A stretch of DNA of 64,000 nucleotides from Solea solea. Its lineage: Eukaryota; Chordata; Actinopteri; Pleuronectiformes; Soleidae. Positions 12,860-51,200 of the stretch are shown here, in pieces. The first letter of the stretch is position 1; each line of letters opens with the position of its first letter. A program made the translations under genes and the position numbers. The notes beneath the pieces are model-generated. The model was not told the DNA's origin. It made no database searches and worked only from the letters and a program-made list of their open reading frames with translations. The stretch lies in assembly GCF_958295425.1 (NCBI RefSeq), contig NC_081136.1:4913811-4977810 (forward strand), in the 5' to 3' direction.

Positions 12860-13332
12860 GTAGTATTTTTTTATTTGTATATTTGTGTCAAGAGTCAAAT
12901 TTAAGGAACAGTAAATCATAAAAAAATCAGCCACATTATTAAAAATATGTGCAGAAAATAACAGGAAGAACACAAACATAATCTGCTGACATTCAAAAGA
13001 AGATCGACTCATGACTGACTTTCACATAATGTTCTCTGGCCTGTTTGTCTAGTCATGTGATTTTTAGCTGCAAACCATTAATAAGTGAGTTTGTACAGAA
13101 AATCCAATTTGACACGGTAATTTATTAACCATGGTCACAACAGTCAGAAACAAAATACCCAATCAATGTGAAATGTTATGTACTTATATGTTGATCTTAA
13201 TAATATGTATGAAACTATATATTCAACGCATAAGTACAATTCTAACTACACATACTTTGCCCAGGAGTAAATCCTGTAACATACTATTTACATTCTATAG
13301 ATCACTTAAAAACAACCTCAAAATGTAGAATA
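12860..13332. other. nop10-slc12a6 spacer, left part
   Basis: AT-rich intergenic DNA. No exon, RNA gene or recognisable element was seen here. Confidence 0.6.
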
Positions 13333-13860
13333 GACAACACAAATACAAATAACATTTGAATAATAAATTCAATATTTACATAGAATAATTAGTAAAAACT
13401 TTTTAAAACAATGCACAATATATAAACTAAGGTGTTTTGCTCAACCAGTGAGAAGAGATGTGTTGAAATGGCCATTTTAATACAGTATTCTATTTAAGGG
13501 CGTTTATAACGGACATTTACCCTGTGTATCCCGTCTGTGCTACTATAAAGCTAAACATGTCACCATAATATAATGTAATATGAGGTATTTAGCAACTACA
13601 TTTCCCTGGACAACACAAATACAAACACGGTTTTACTACTAATAATATAAACAATATACACATAGTAGTATAATCGGACAAGTATTCTTAAAAACAATGC
13701 ACAATATAAACTAAAGTGTCTTGCTCAAACCAGTAAGAGGGGATGAGCACATTTATACAATATATTTTCATATTTACATGCGTTTAAATTCACACTGCAA
13801 ATGTCACCCCAATATAATATAATTTAAGATGAGGTATTTAGCAACTACATTTCCCATTTA
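13333..13860 (+). repeat. 276-bp tandem duplication before the slc12a6 promoter
   Basis: Both units start with GACAACACAAATACAAA (13333 and 13609). Each contains a GCACAATATAAACTAA-like block, TTGCTCAA(A)CCAGT and GAGGTATTTAGCAACTACAT near the end. The copies are diverged and the second is slightly shorter. The duplication abuts the probable slc12a6 first exon. Confidence 0.85.
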
Positions 13861-13869
13861 CATTTTTGC

Positions 13870-14058
13870 GCATGCTGTGTAGTCTACGGCAAGCGAAGTG
13901 GGACACACCGTGCACTCTCGCGTGTTTTTGTGTTGGGTCCGTTGGTCACACACACAAAAAAGTGTCGAGAAAATCTGCGGGAGCGGAGCCAAGTCCTCCC
14001 AGATGTCAGTGACAACAACCGCAGCGAGGAAGCTCGTCTCACCGCTAACCTGAGCCAG
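13870..14058 (+). promoter_or_regulatory. slc12a6: Probable slc12a6 promoter and non-coding first exon
   Basis: Base composition shifts from AT-rich to GC- and CpG-rich at about 13870 and stays so to about 14480. A consensus donor follows GAGCCAG at 14058/14059 (GTACGAG). There is no convincing coding frame, so I read it as a 5' UTR exon spliced to the 17.8-kb coding exon. This is inference from composition, donor and position. Confidence 0.45.
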
Positions 14059-17000
14059 GTACGAGCCCCGTGTGTCACGTTTTAAACGTGCTTTCTGTGT
14101 CGCTGTATATATATGTACGTGTGTGTGTGATAATCTGCGGAGCTCCCTCCGCGGAGTTGACAGTTTATCAGCGGCGTGGCTAGCGCTAGCTTTCGGCTAA
14201 CCTCATCCGACACAACCCCCCCACCTCCCTCTCTCTCTCCAGCCACACGCTGGACCCGTGGAAGTGATGGCTCGCTGCTTCACACGCTGCTGCGGTGTTG
14301 TTTGACCGAACGACTTAGCCCATTTTTCACCCAGAATGTACCGGTTTCGCCAGTAATTGGCTCATTTTTGGTTCATCACAAATTGGTTCATCCCAAATTT
14401 AGCCGCGCGCCTTTCCGATCTCAACCGGTTTTGAAACGCGTCCGCTCCGCTTTCACTTTAAGCCCACATGCCGCATTCCTTTTGTCACACAAACGCGGTT
14501 TAAAAGGAACGTTTTAAACAATACTATGTTCTCACACGTGTACAATAACGACAGCTGTGACTGGGCTTGAATGTGGACAGATATCGTGGTGTTTGCAGAC
14601 CGGTTCAAGCCAGAATTGTGATGGCTAGCTTAATTGGCTTAGAATGGGAAGTGAGTGACGGCGAGTGCGAGCATCAGCAGCACCTGAAGCAGGCAACGGT
14701 TATTTTCATAACCGATTAATCTGTCTATGATGTTCGCGATTGAACCGAGTACTTGTTTGGTCCGTAGAATGTCAGAGAATATCGATCAAACCTGGAAATG
14801 ACGGTGTTCTCAAATGTGTTGTTTTGTCCACAAACCACAAAATTATTCAGTTTTTTTTAAAAACTGAAGAAGAAGCCAGAAAATATTCACATTTAAGAAG
14901 CTGGAAAATCAGAAATCTTATTTGGGACTAACTTGGTGATTAATAAAGGTTTTGTAACATGGATTATGTTATTTACATTACAGCTGTGATAGAGAATGAC
15001 GTAGAACAGGACCATTACTATTTTAAATTCTGGAATAATACTATAGTCATATAGGAATAAGTATTATAATAGGAGTAGTATTTTCTCTTAGTTCTTATTT
15101 TATTTACTCCCTGTTGATAAATGACTGTGGACAGTCTCTTTCCTGCTAACTCAAAGGTCCAGTGTGTCTCATTTCGGAGAGTTTATTGGCGGAATTTCAA
15201 AATATTACGCTTGTACAAGCGTCTTATCACTTTAATGTAGAAATTGTTTGGTTTTAGTAGCCTTCGAATAAGCTAGATATTATATGCATGATATTATTAG
15301 CACAACGGTGGTAGCAGGCTATATTGGTTTTAAATTGGTGTGTGTATGGGTATTTCTATGACCAAAGTAGATTTTTAAGAATTTGGAGCAGCTAATGGCT
15401 GATAATTTAATAAAAAATGTTTTGGCCCCATATATTTATGCAATTTATTTTCCTCTGTTTTAACAAATAGTGCTTTTTTCTGACTAAAATGTCAGGAAAG
15501 TGTAGATGACAGGTGGTCAGAGTATGGCCCATGACAGTGAGCTGATTGCGTGACAGTAAAACGTCTTCCCCCGCCCGCAGTCTATTCTCATCCAAATCTT
15601 GACGTAGGTACTTTCGTCGAAACTTTTTTTTTCTGGTTTAACTTTAAGCAGTAACTGTGCCTCGAGTTACTCGAAAACAAACTGCCCGTAGGTGTGAATG
15701 TGTTTGTCTAGACACAATAACATCTCGTGGGTGTTTCCTAGTCGCCTTGAATGCATTGCATGCTGATTTGAAGGCCTCAGCAGCCCCCCCCCAAGAGTTG
15801 ACCAAACTGGGCTGGAATGTAAAAGCAAACTCATTAAAAATGAAAAAGTCCTTCAGCTTGTCAAGGCTTATTTGTCCATTTTGTCCGTTTGTGTTAGTGG
15901 AAAACAGGAGCATTTGTCCTGCCTCTGCATGCAGAGGGAGAGGAAACAGCCAGCAGCTACCAGCGCAACCGGTTAGAACTGCTCTCCTTTTAATAATTTA
16001 ATTATTAAACCAAGCAGAGATTCAGCCGTTTCCACCTGTCCTGCCACTGTTTTCCCAAGACGATGGAGGAGATTTTTGCTCTGCTTGACTGCGCAGAAGA
16101 AGCTCACATGCCAACACAGTGTGATTCACGCTGGTTATTTTTTTGCACGCCTCCTTCATTGAGAAAGCTGTCATGTTGCGGGACATGGAAAACTCAGACA
16201 CTTAACCTGTCGTCTCTGTGGCGTAGAAGACATTTTATAGCGTGGACCAGCATGTTGGAGCCTGCCTTTTTTGGGTTTTTTTAAGGAGCACGTAGGAGAC
16301 TTTAAGACGCAAACAGTGGAGTGTTTACTCATGAACTAGAGCTACAGCGGGGCAGCAACGTGTAATCCGTCAATTATCAACTACTACATTCATGGAGTGT
16401 GTGTCATGTGTTCTTTTCATATACAAATACCAGTCAGAAAAAGTAAAAAAGAATTGCTAGTTTCAAACAACCGTGTACAAGTATAATTTCAGTACATAAA
16501 TCACACAATATCTACTACAGGTTTTAAATAATTGGCATCAGCCATTTATTATGTAATATGTGTTTGATTATTACATAAGTTTACACATGGCCTTTTTAGA
16601 AAGAAAGTAAAAAAAAATTTGACGACCTGCTTTGTGGTTTAGTTTATTCTTGCACTACGGACCACAAATGTTATTCAATACGTGTTTATATAAGTCACTT
16701 GCAGCGATAAATCGATTGATAAATACATTTTCAACTATTTGGATAATCGATAATTTGGTTTTAGAGCTTTTCTTTTGTAATCAAAACAAGCTTTGTGATA
16801 TTTTCTGATTTCATTACTGCATTTGACAAAGAAATTTAAATATTCTGAGAATACCATCATTTAAAAAAATAGATTAAATATTTATCTATTTTTAATCGAT
16901 TAAAAATAGATTATTCGATTATCAAAATGTTATAATTAAAAAAATTACATTTTTCAGATGGACCATGGAAAAAAACATAATAATGAATTTTATTTCGATT

Positions 17001-17801
17001 CATGGGTTTGTGGAGAATACATTTGAGTACATTCAAGTTAAGGAAACATTTTATGGACCGAACAACTATTGCTATAGCGGTAACAATTTAATTGATAGTA
17101 AATAAATTACTGAAGTTTTTCTGATTTTATCTTCTTAAATGTGAACATTTTCTGGTTTTCTTTGCTCCTCTGTGACAGTAAGCTGAAGAGTTGTACTTTG
17201 TGTACAAAATAAACATTTGTGGATGGTTACTAGTGTGTGTCACTCTTCTCAGCTGTATGAACTAATTTCTGCTTTATTTGTTCACTCTGGTTCCCTCCTC
17301 TCCCTTACTTTCTCTTCTTTCAACCATGTCTTTCTCTTCCTCTGTCTTCGCTGTGGCCTCTTGTGTGTGCTGTCCATAGCAAGACATATTTGACTTAAAA
17401 GACACAAACATAGAAAGGAACAAGCACCATTTTAGTTTGATTTAGATGGCTGTGTGCATATTCACAATTGCACTTTTACCATAAAGGAATTAATCTATAT
17501 TATAAATACATTTATTGCTAAATCTGACTGTGTTGGACACAGAAAGAGGTACATTTTCTTTCTCATGCCTGTTGGTACACGACTAGTTTGCTTCAATGGA
17601 GACTTGCAGCTCTGAAAGGACAAATTGTAGAGGCCGCCGTTACCTCAGCGTCACCTGGGAGATAGCCTAGCCCAGCCCAGCTTAGCGCAGGTCAGCACAG
17701 CCCAGCTAGCTAGTCCCTGACCCTTCCCCCCCCCGCCCCAGCAATCTTTCTTCTCCCACCACCCTCTTTCTTTCCGGTATAACTTGTCCAAGTGAGTCGC
17801 C
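14059..17801 (+). other. Presumed 5' UTR intron of slc12a6
   Basis: Mostly AT-rich non-coding DNA. It carries several copies of the GATTAATCGATT / CTTCTTAAATGTGAA repeat family (about 14700-14935 inverted, 16690-16960, 17085-17230). No protein or RNA gene was identified. The short open frames present look like chance. Confidence 0.5.
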
Positions 17802-42966
<25,165 letters not shown>

Positions 42967-45580
42967 TCGGACACCCACCAAGCATTACGGAAGCAGCCAA
43001 GTGGGAAGTGGGAGGGGCCTAACCTGCTCTTTTCCTTTCATTTTTCTTTTTAAATACTTTTTTCCTGTCACGACAAAGGATTTCCATTCCACTTGTGTCG
43101 CTACAGGAATGCTAACACAATTCCATGAATGAGCAAAAAGGAATAAAACAAAACTATGTGTGTAAGTCGGAGAGAAGTCCGGGACCAGCCACGTGTTAAA
43201 GCAGTGAATGAGACGGCGGGAGAGTGCGACGAGGCCGCGGAGGGCGTGACAAGACTCAGGGTTGACTTTTGTACAGAATGTATTTTGGAACCGTGCGAGT
43301 TTCAGCCTGAACGTCTGATGCGAGCGTTTTTACGATGTTTCCGTTCCTCCTGGAAGACCAAGAGAAGTTTATTCCCGTAACTCATACATCATGAAACTAA
43401 AGGAAAAGGAGGAGGAGTCTGTAGTTTTAAACCTGAACCTTAAAAAAAAAAAAGCTGCATATAAATACTGGAAAACCACCATATCCACTGGTATTTGCAC
43501 AAACCTCAGTTTCCTGTCCGACACAGTGACGTTTAATGTGGAATTAACTTAATTATTTCAGAATTTTTGCTTGTTTGGGGGGGGGTTCAAAACCTGCTGT
43601 GGAAAACGGTTTCTGCCAGGAAAGACTTCAAAAGTCACGCTACTCCTCAAACTCCTGGAATTTTACTTTCCAAGTTTAACTTGGTTTCCAAAAACTTTAA
43701 TTTGTTTGTTTTGACACAGAATTACAGTTCCTCAATTAAAGAAATGCAAAATCTGAGTCAAATTTAATAGATTGAAGTATGTGTCTTTTTGATTTGCTAA
43801 GTCAAACAATGAAAAATTATGCAATGGGTCAGACGGTAAATCAGAAATATATGAAAAGTTAAAATATTAAAACACAATCATGGGACAAAACATTTCAATA
43901 TACAAAGGAAATGTTTTTAAATGCGCATTCAAAGTTATAAATAACAGTGAATTTTTTACAATGGGGTCAAAATGCTAAAATGGTATATTAGATTTATTAC
44001 ATTAAAATTAGACTTTATTTTTGAAAATTAAATAAGATCAAGGCACAGTCATGAGACAAAAATTACTTTCATTACTTTCAGTCACAATTCTAAGATTATG
44101 AAACGTCAAATTGTTAACAAAAATTTAAGCGAATTACGAAACTGTTGAAATAGTTAAAAAGTGCAAATTCAAATAATTTAACTTTTATCAGTTTTAGTAG
44201 GATTTCTTTTGTCGTGAGCCTCCATATTTAAATTTGTGTGTTTAAATTTCACCAATTCCCGTGTTCTTTTTTTCCAGGATGGTAAAAATCAAACATTAGA
44301 TTTAAAAAAAAAATAAAATTGTCAGCTTAATGAAAAACCACAACAAAACAGCAACAATAAAACATCTTTTGAGGATACGGTAAGAATTATATTTAAAAAA
44401 AAATTTCTCACAAGTTCTCAGTTTCCACTTCAGTTTCCAATTTTCAACGATCAAACTTAACGATAACAATAACCACTGGACAATATCTTACCCTGTATTG
44501 CAGTCAAACACCAGCAGGGTGCTAATCTGCTAATGTGTTAGCTGTGCAATATCTCGGGTTGAATTGAAGGTGGGTGGGGCTTTCTCTACGCAATGCTTTT
44601 ATAGAACGGTTTACGTTCCACCACAGCCAATTGGGGAAACATGCCAACTGACCCTCAAAACCAACATCCTCTGTGTTCCAATCAGCATGAATTGGGGCGT
44701 GTTTTCCCAAGGGGGCGTGGCTGTAGTTGGACATTGTTGACCCAGCAGGAGAACGAATTAAACCAATGTCGAGGAAGATGTCAGAGGTCTTCGTCGTCTC
44801 TGTTTCGTGCCATAAACCGACCAACCTCGTGTCGGACGCATGTGAATAGTTTGCGTGTTACATTAAATGTCAACGTTGGTTGAAGGTCAATTTTTTTATT
44901 TTTTTTTATTTGGGTGATGGTGGTGGTTGTTGTGAAGGAAGGAAAAAGTCGACACACTGGAACTTTGTGGAGAGAAACCGCTGCACTGCATGCTTTCAAA
45001 ATAGCTTCCTCACTCAAATGTACGTGTGTGTGTGTGTGTGATATGAATGAATGATTGTAAATGTGTACATTTGACACAGTGAAATTGTGTTTTTCATTTC
45101 TTTTGAATGGAAAGTATTTGCTACGCTATGTCGTTTGAGCTCATACCGTGAATCTCTCTCCACCTCACTGTAAACATCCTGCTTTGTCTGTGTGTGAGTG
45201 AGTAAGAGTGAGTAAGAGTGAGTGAGTGAATGCAAGCTTTTTTTTGCTAAATGGTCTCTAAACTGTGTTCAAAGCTTTTTTTTTTGTCTTTTTTACAGTG
45301 TTATTGTGTGGGGGATTCTTTCACGTTTGTTGTCGTCGTTTCCGAAAATCATTGTTTTCTCGCCTGTACATAAAGACAGTGAAAAGAAACGATCCCAAGT
45401 TTTATCTTTTTTTAATTACATTAATATAAAAAGGAATCTTTAAAAAAAAAAAAATGCTTGAAAAATCTAATAAAAGCAATTTTGAACGGAAACTCACAAC
45501 TGTGTCCAGTTTTGTGAAATTTATGCTTGTGGTTTAGTTGTACATTCATTTTGTCTATCAACAATTTTAATAAAAGCATA
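42967..45580 (+). other. slc12a6: slc12a6 3' UTR, several poly(A) signals
   Basis: Non-coding sequence after the TGA. AATAAA hexamers lie at 43142-43147 (short UTR, about 180 nt) and at 45469-45474 and 45569-45574 (long UTR, about 2.5 kb). The 43.4-44.5-kb stretch is AT-rich. No RNA gene was recognised. Confidence 0.55.
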
Positions 45581-48217
45581 TTTTTGTAGCTTTAAAGACA
45601 TGTTCTAATTTAAAAAACAATTCATTAACATTTTTAAATATTTAGCATTTTTAATGCAAGGTAAACATTTACTGGGTGCAACATACAAAGGTGATAAAAA
45701 AAAAATTCGAGTACAATCCATGAAATAGTTCGAAGAAGCATCACATTTTAATAAATATATTTTTACTTATTCGCCAAATTTACTCCTACTTTTATTTTGA
45801 AACGTTTATCTCTACGTGATGAGGTCACTTCCACTTGTACGTACGCACAATTTCGGGAAACCGGTGTCATCCATGTTGAGGAAATCAGTACTGGCCGAAG
45901 TTCTCACACAAAAAGTGGGATAAAAATAAAACATTAATCAGATTTCGGGGGTGAGCATGGAGGTAAGAGAGTAGCTGACGTTAGACGAACCGCTGGTTTA
46001 ATAAAATTATCCGGTTTTATCTTCGTTTTGTGGTGTTTTAAACCACAACACGGTCTCTTAGTTGTCAAATACAGTTGTGTTGTCACGAGCGGCCGGACCT
46101 GACTCACTTAATCCCCCTCTAAATGTTATTCATTTCACTTTATTCCATAATTTCCGACCACTTTGTGTAATTTTAATTTCACACGCAGCTGGGGTTTGGT
46201 GTTAATTTAATAATTACACGCTGCTGTGGAAGTGTTTGAATCTGCCACCCGGAACTGAAACAACGTATTTAAAACCTGCTCACGAATCGATGGTGGATGA
46301 ATATTATTTCGCAACGTTAAAGTTAATTATTCCGACGCCTTTCTAACTTAGTCGCTTCAGTTTTATTATGTTTATGTTGAACAAAAATATCCCAGCCTCT
46401 TCATCCAAATGTAGCAAAGTTACATTTGGGAGGCTCGTGACAAGCGACGTCCGGAAAGAGCTTTCAAAATAAAACTAAAAAACTTTCTTTTTAATAAAAG
46501 AAAAACGCTAAATTTTTCATTCATTTTTTTAAACGCAAATCCACAACCAAACATTTCCTTACTCTGGTTTTGTGAAATATGGTCATAAATAATCTTAATA
46601 TTTAAATATAATGCAGTAAATTTAACCCTGGATTTTAGTCGTTTGAATATATGATGTAATTTGATGTGCTTTATATAATATTTTCACCCAATCATAGTCA
46701 TCAAATAATGCTGTAGTGTAACAGCTTGTGAAAACCGGAGTCTCGTTGTAGTTTTGACCAGTTTGTTGTCAATTTGAGTCTCTATTTTTGCCTCTTCTTT
46801 GAATTTGTGAGTATTTTATATTTTTTTGGATTGTTTGGTCCTGCGAGGATTGTGGTCTTGCAGTGAGACTTGTACATTAGCATGAACATAGCACAGCATT
46901 AAAGCAAACAATGAAACAAAAATATTTTGGCCCCTTTTACCAATGAATAACTGTAAGTCATTTCAATATTAGTCAAATAATATGACTGTAACTGAGAGGC
47001 CCTATGTTGTGTATGAAAAAACAAGCATACATCATAAAGATATGAGTGAAAAAAATGACTGTATAAGAGAGAAAGTGCCAGTGTCTGCCTATAGATGGCG
47101 CTATAGCATTATACCATACCGATTAAAATGTGTATCATAAAATATTCTTATTTTTTTGTTGACATTTTAATCATATATTCTCAGTTAAGTTTGAGACAAC
47201 GATTATTAACAATACTTTTAATTGGTATCCTATACAGTATATCATTTTATATTTAAAGAGTTTTATTATATTTGAATTTCAATGTTATCTGCTTACGTCA
47301 ATGCTGTGCTACATTCTTGTGAATATAATAACTTTTTAGGGGTTCAAGCTTCTGAGGTTTGGGAAGCTCTGGTTTGGATCTTTCATGTCTTTGATTTTAT
47401 TTTGACAGTATTGGCCAAGCTTCCGGCTTCTGCATTGTCAGCTTTTGTCTCATTAGTCTTGAGCGTCGTGCAAGTATTTCTTTCTTTTTGTTAAAAGTCG
47501 TGAAGAATATCTTCATACCCTATTTTTATTTATTAGGCCATTTGATTTTATGTTGACAGTCTTGGCGAAACTTCCGGTTTCGGTCTCGTTCAGCTCGACC
47601 ACCTGTCCTTTAATCCCTTCACCGATCCAGGTCTCGGGATCTACTGAGCAGCCTGGCCCGGGCCAGCACGAAGCTCGGACGGGGGGAGCTTGTGGTGTCT
47701 TCCTCAGCTGTCAGACGCTTCAGTAACGGTCACGGTTGTCACTCACACCTCCGGTAAACCGTCGAGAGTTGTGTGGGGGGCTTTCCACGTTAAATTTTAA
47801 ACGCGGTGTCCCCTTCGTGTCCCCGCATGAGGCGTTCGAGGACCGGCGGACACACGAGCGCCAGACTGGCGGCGGAGTGAGGAGTACGTACGCACCGCAG
47901 CCTTGCGTCAAAGCCAGGCTAACGCTAAAACCGTGTTTGGACAAGTCAGCAAGAAAACAGCCACGTTACCTCAGAGGCTTTTAGCCAGACACGGGTTATT
48001 CTTGGTCCGGTTTGTGTCGCACACATGCTCCGCTTCTGACGCCAAACATCTGTACGCAGCTAAACGCGACACCAGAGGGTCTGGTGTTTTTAACGTACAC
48101 TACCACACATTTCCCCACGTGAGGCTGGGAAATAAAGGCACATTTTACGCTACGTGGCTTCGAATTGAGGTGGTGGGAAGAATCGCTGACATATGCGGCC
48201 CAGCTGAGAAAAAAAAG
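45581..48217 (+). promoter_or_regulatory. tox4: slc12a6-tox4 intergenic region and tox4 5' region
   Basis: AT-rich spacer with a small CpG-containing stretch at 45830-46270, where ATGGAG|GTAAGA at about 45956-45969 could be the donor of an upstream tox4 exon. A second GC-rich stretch spans 47560-48000, immediately before the coding exon. These are the two promoter candidates for tox4; the sequence does not decide between them. Confidence 0.4.
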
Positions 48218-51200
48218 ATGGACCTGAATTTTTATTCAGATTTAACGGACGGTACCGGGCAGCACGACGTTGACCCGGAGTTCTTGGACCCGCACTCTTT
48301 CAATGGATTTGACACTGACAACAAGGTGACTATTTTGGGTGACATGAAAACAGACCGATCCACGTTTCCTGTCTGTGTTTGAACGCATCTCAGGGCCGAT
48401 ATCACCTATTTGACTTGAATGGTCTCTCCTCTGGTTTTCCATGTTTGTGTAGTGTGGTTGTAACAGTTGCGAAATCTGGTGATACGATAATACCGTATTA
48501 CTGAGTCCATGGTGAGATCTTAGTATTCTACGGTGTTTGCTGGAATTTTGTGATTGTGTTGCTGCGTTGACATCCATGGTACGAAATTTATTGAGATATT
48601 GCGATAACAGTATAGCTTTGAGTAGCTTGTGAAGTGGTGAGTAAGCTTTACTCTGAATGCTTGACAGGCAGACATTCCGACTTGAGGGAAAGGTCCCCGA
48701 AGTCGGATTTCCAACTTGGAAAGTTGGAGAAACCTCTCAAACCTTGACATAGTAATTCAAGATGGCTGCCCCACACATTAATAATAAAACTGGTATTGCT
48801 AACAGTGGCTAGCCAGGGAAATGTTTTCGTCCGACTTCTCAACTGGAATGTGGTCCACTTGACAGTGACGTTACTCCCAGCTTAGACTTCCGATGTAAAT
48901 TTATCGTACCATTAGCTTATTGTCTCACTAGCCGTGAGTGTTTTGCAATTACTTGAGGATACTTGAATACCTGATCTGTACGTTCAAGTGTTTGGCACTT
49001 TTTTGTTGCACATTAGTGCAGTGACTAGCACTGAAATCGTACATTTCCTTTTCACCTTTTTCAGGGTGGCCATTCCTGTATTTTGGTTTTTGTTTGTCCG
49101 TGTTATTACTTGACCCAGTGAAACCGAAATGGTTCCACACTTTTGTCTTCAAAAGCCACTGGAATGTCCACAATTTCCCAAACTTTGCGTCTCTTTCCGA
49201 TATCGTTGCTCCGTTTTCTGTCGACAGTCGAGCAGAGCGCAAATTATGACGTGCAGGCACTGGAGGTTCTATTGCGAAAATAAACCGACAGTTTTTACAC
49301 GGTAACTCCGCCCACCGTAAGATACGTCACAACTGCGTTGAGATCGTCAAATTGACAATACCATTGCATCCCCATTGTATCGTGCGTGTTTATTTGTTGC
49401 ATGGGGTTGGTTGGGTGTGGTTTTAGAGTAACCCATATGTCTTCACTTCTACACCTGAATGTTTCAGTTCCCCGGAAGCAGTGACAACTACCTGACAATT
49501 TCAGGGTCCGGCCATCCCTTCCTCTCCTCCTCAGAGGTAGGCCTTCACAACTGTATTACGTCAAGTCTCTTGACATGTTTTTGTTTGTTGCGATGATGAA
49601 GCCCCCCCACCCCCCCACACTTTTTCTTCAAGTGTTTGTGTGGGGTTTCTGTTTTTCAATTTTAAATGCAAAAGGCCGCTTCGAACCTGATTTGTTTTTA
49701 AGTGACAGATCAGGTTTTTTCAAGTTTGTTTATATGAGATACCATCTGAAACACACACTCTCTCAGTGAAAACACTAACCCTAACCCAGGGCACAAAAGG
49801 AGAACAGAGTGGCTCACAAACAAATCTACACCTGCTTAAGTTAACAATATATTAAGAATATGTCTGTTGCGTTTACTTGCTGAAAATCAGCAATTTTACA
49901 TCACAGCACACAGGAGTTGTTGAACCACTGCTGCCTCCATTACTAAGGTCAAATGTGTTGTTTCGTGACTGTGGTGTTTGAGGTCTTTTGTTCAAATTGA
50001 CCCAAATAGCACAACATTAGCTAATGGCACAGCAGTAGACCAGTAGCTCCTGTGTAACACTGAGCAAAAAAAACATTCCCTCTGTTATATTCCTACTCTG
50101 CAGACCTTCCACACTCCCAGCCTTGGCGATGAAGAGTTTGAGATCCCGCCCATCTCTCTGGACCCGGACTCGGCCCTCACCGTGTCGGATGTGGTGTCCC
50201 ATTTCGGTGAGCTGTCGGACACTGGTCCCTCCGACAGCGTGGTGGTGCCCGAGAACGCCGTGGTGGAAGGAGACGACCCGTCCTTCGCCTCCACATTTGT
50301 CAGCACACAGTCGCAGGGACTGGAGCACTTGAGTCTGGGGGTCATGGGCCAGTCGGGAGGAAGTGCTCTGTTGGCGTCATCGCTTGGGATGGTGAGGTGT
50401 TCGGGGGCTTTTTCTAAAACAATCTGATATCATTTCACGTTCAACTCCAGCCAAATTTGCTCACTTTTTCTGCGTCTGTCGTCTCCAGGATCTCGGTCAT
50501 CCCATCAGTTCTCAGTTCAGCAGCTCATCTCCGGTAACCATCGATGTCCCGCTGGGAGACATGAGCCAGGGCTTGCTGGGGTCCAATCAGCTGACCACCA
50601 TAGACCAATCGGAGCTCAGCGCTCAGCTGGGGCTCGGACTGGGAGGCGGCAACATTTTACAACGCGGCCACTCACCTGAGCACCCGATGTCGGCCACAGC
50701 TTCGCCCACCAGCTCCCTCCAGGATGATGACATGGACGATTTTCGAAGGGTGAGTCGAAACCCTTTTTTTCACAAAATAAATCCTAAAGCACTTTGTTAT
50801 TCATAATAATTCTTTTTCTTCCCACTCACATTCAGAGTGTCCTCACTGACTCTCCGGTCTCTCTGGCCGTCTCACCTGGAGTCATCTCCCTCGACCCCTC
50901 CTTGTCCGATTCCCCGATCTCCACGCCGACCTCCAACATCTCTCCGGCTGCTGGGAGAAAAGGAGGAGGAGCGGGAGGCGGAAAGAAGGGGAAGAAGAAG
51001 AAGAAAGACCCCAATGAGCCTCAGAAACCTGTGTCAGCCTATGCCCTGTTCTTCAGGGACACGCAGGCGGCCATTAAAGGACAGAATCCCAATGCTACCT
51101 TTGGAGAGGTTTCTAAGATCGTGGCCTCCATGTGGGATAGTCTGGGCGAGGAGCAGAAACAGGTAGGAAGGGACTGCATTTCTGTGGCTAGCTCTTTCTC

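Noticed and set aside
15657..16001. 114-codon plus frame upstream of slc12a6
   Set aside because: No family resemblance and no start context; probably non-coding leader intron.
43156..43380. 75-codon frame after the slc12a6 stop
   Set aside because: Lies in the 3' UTR just after a poly(A) signal; no family resemblance or splice context.
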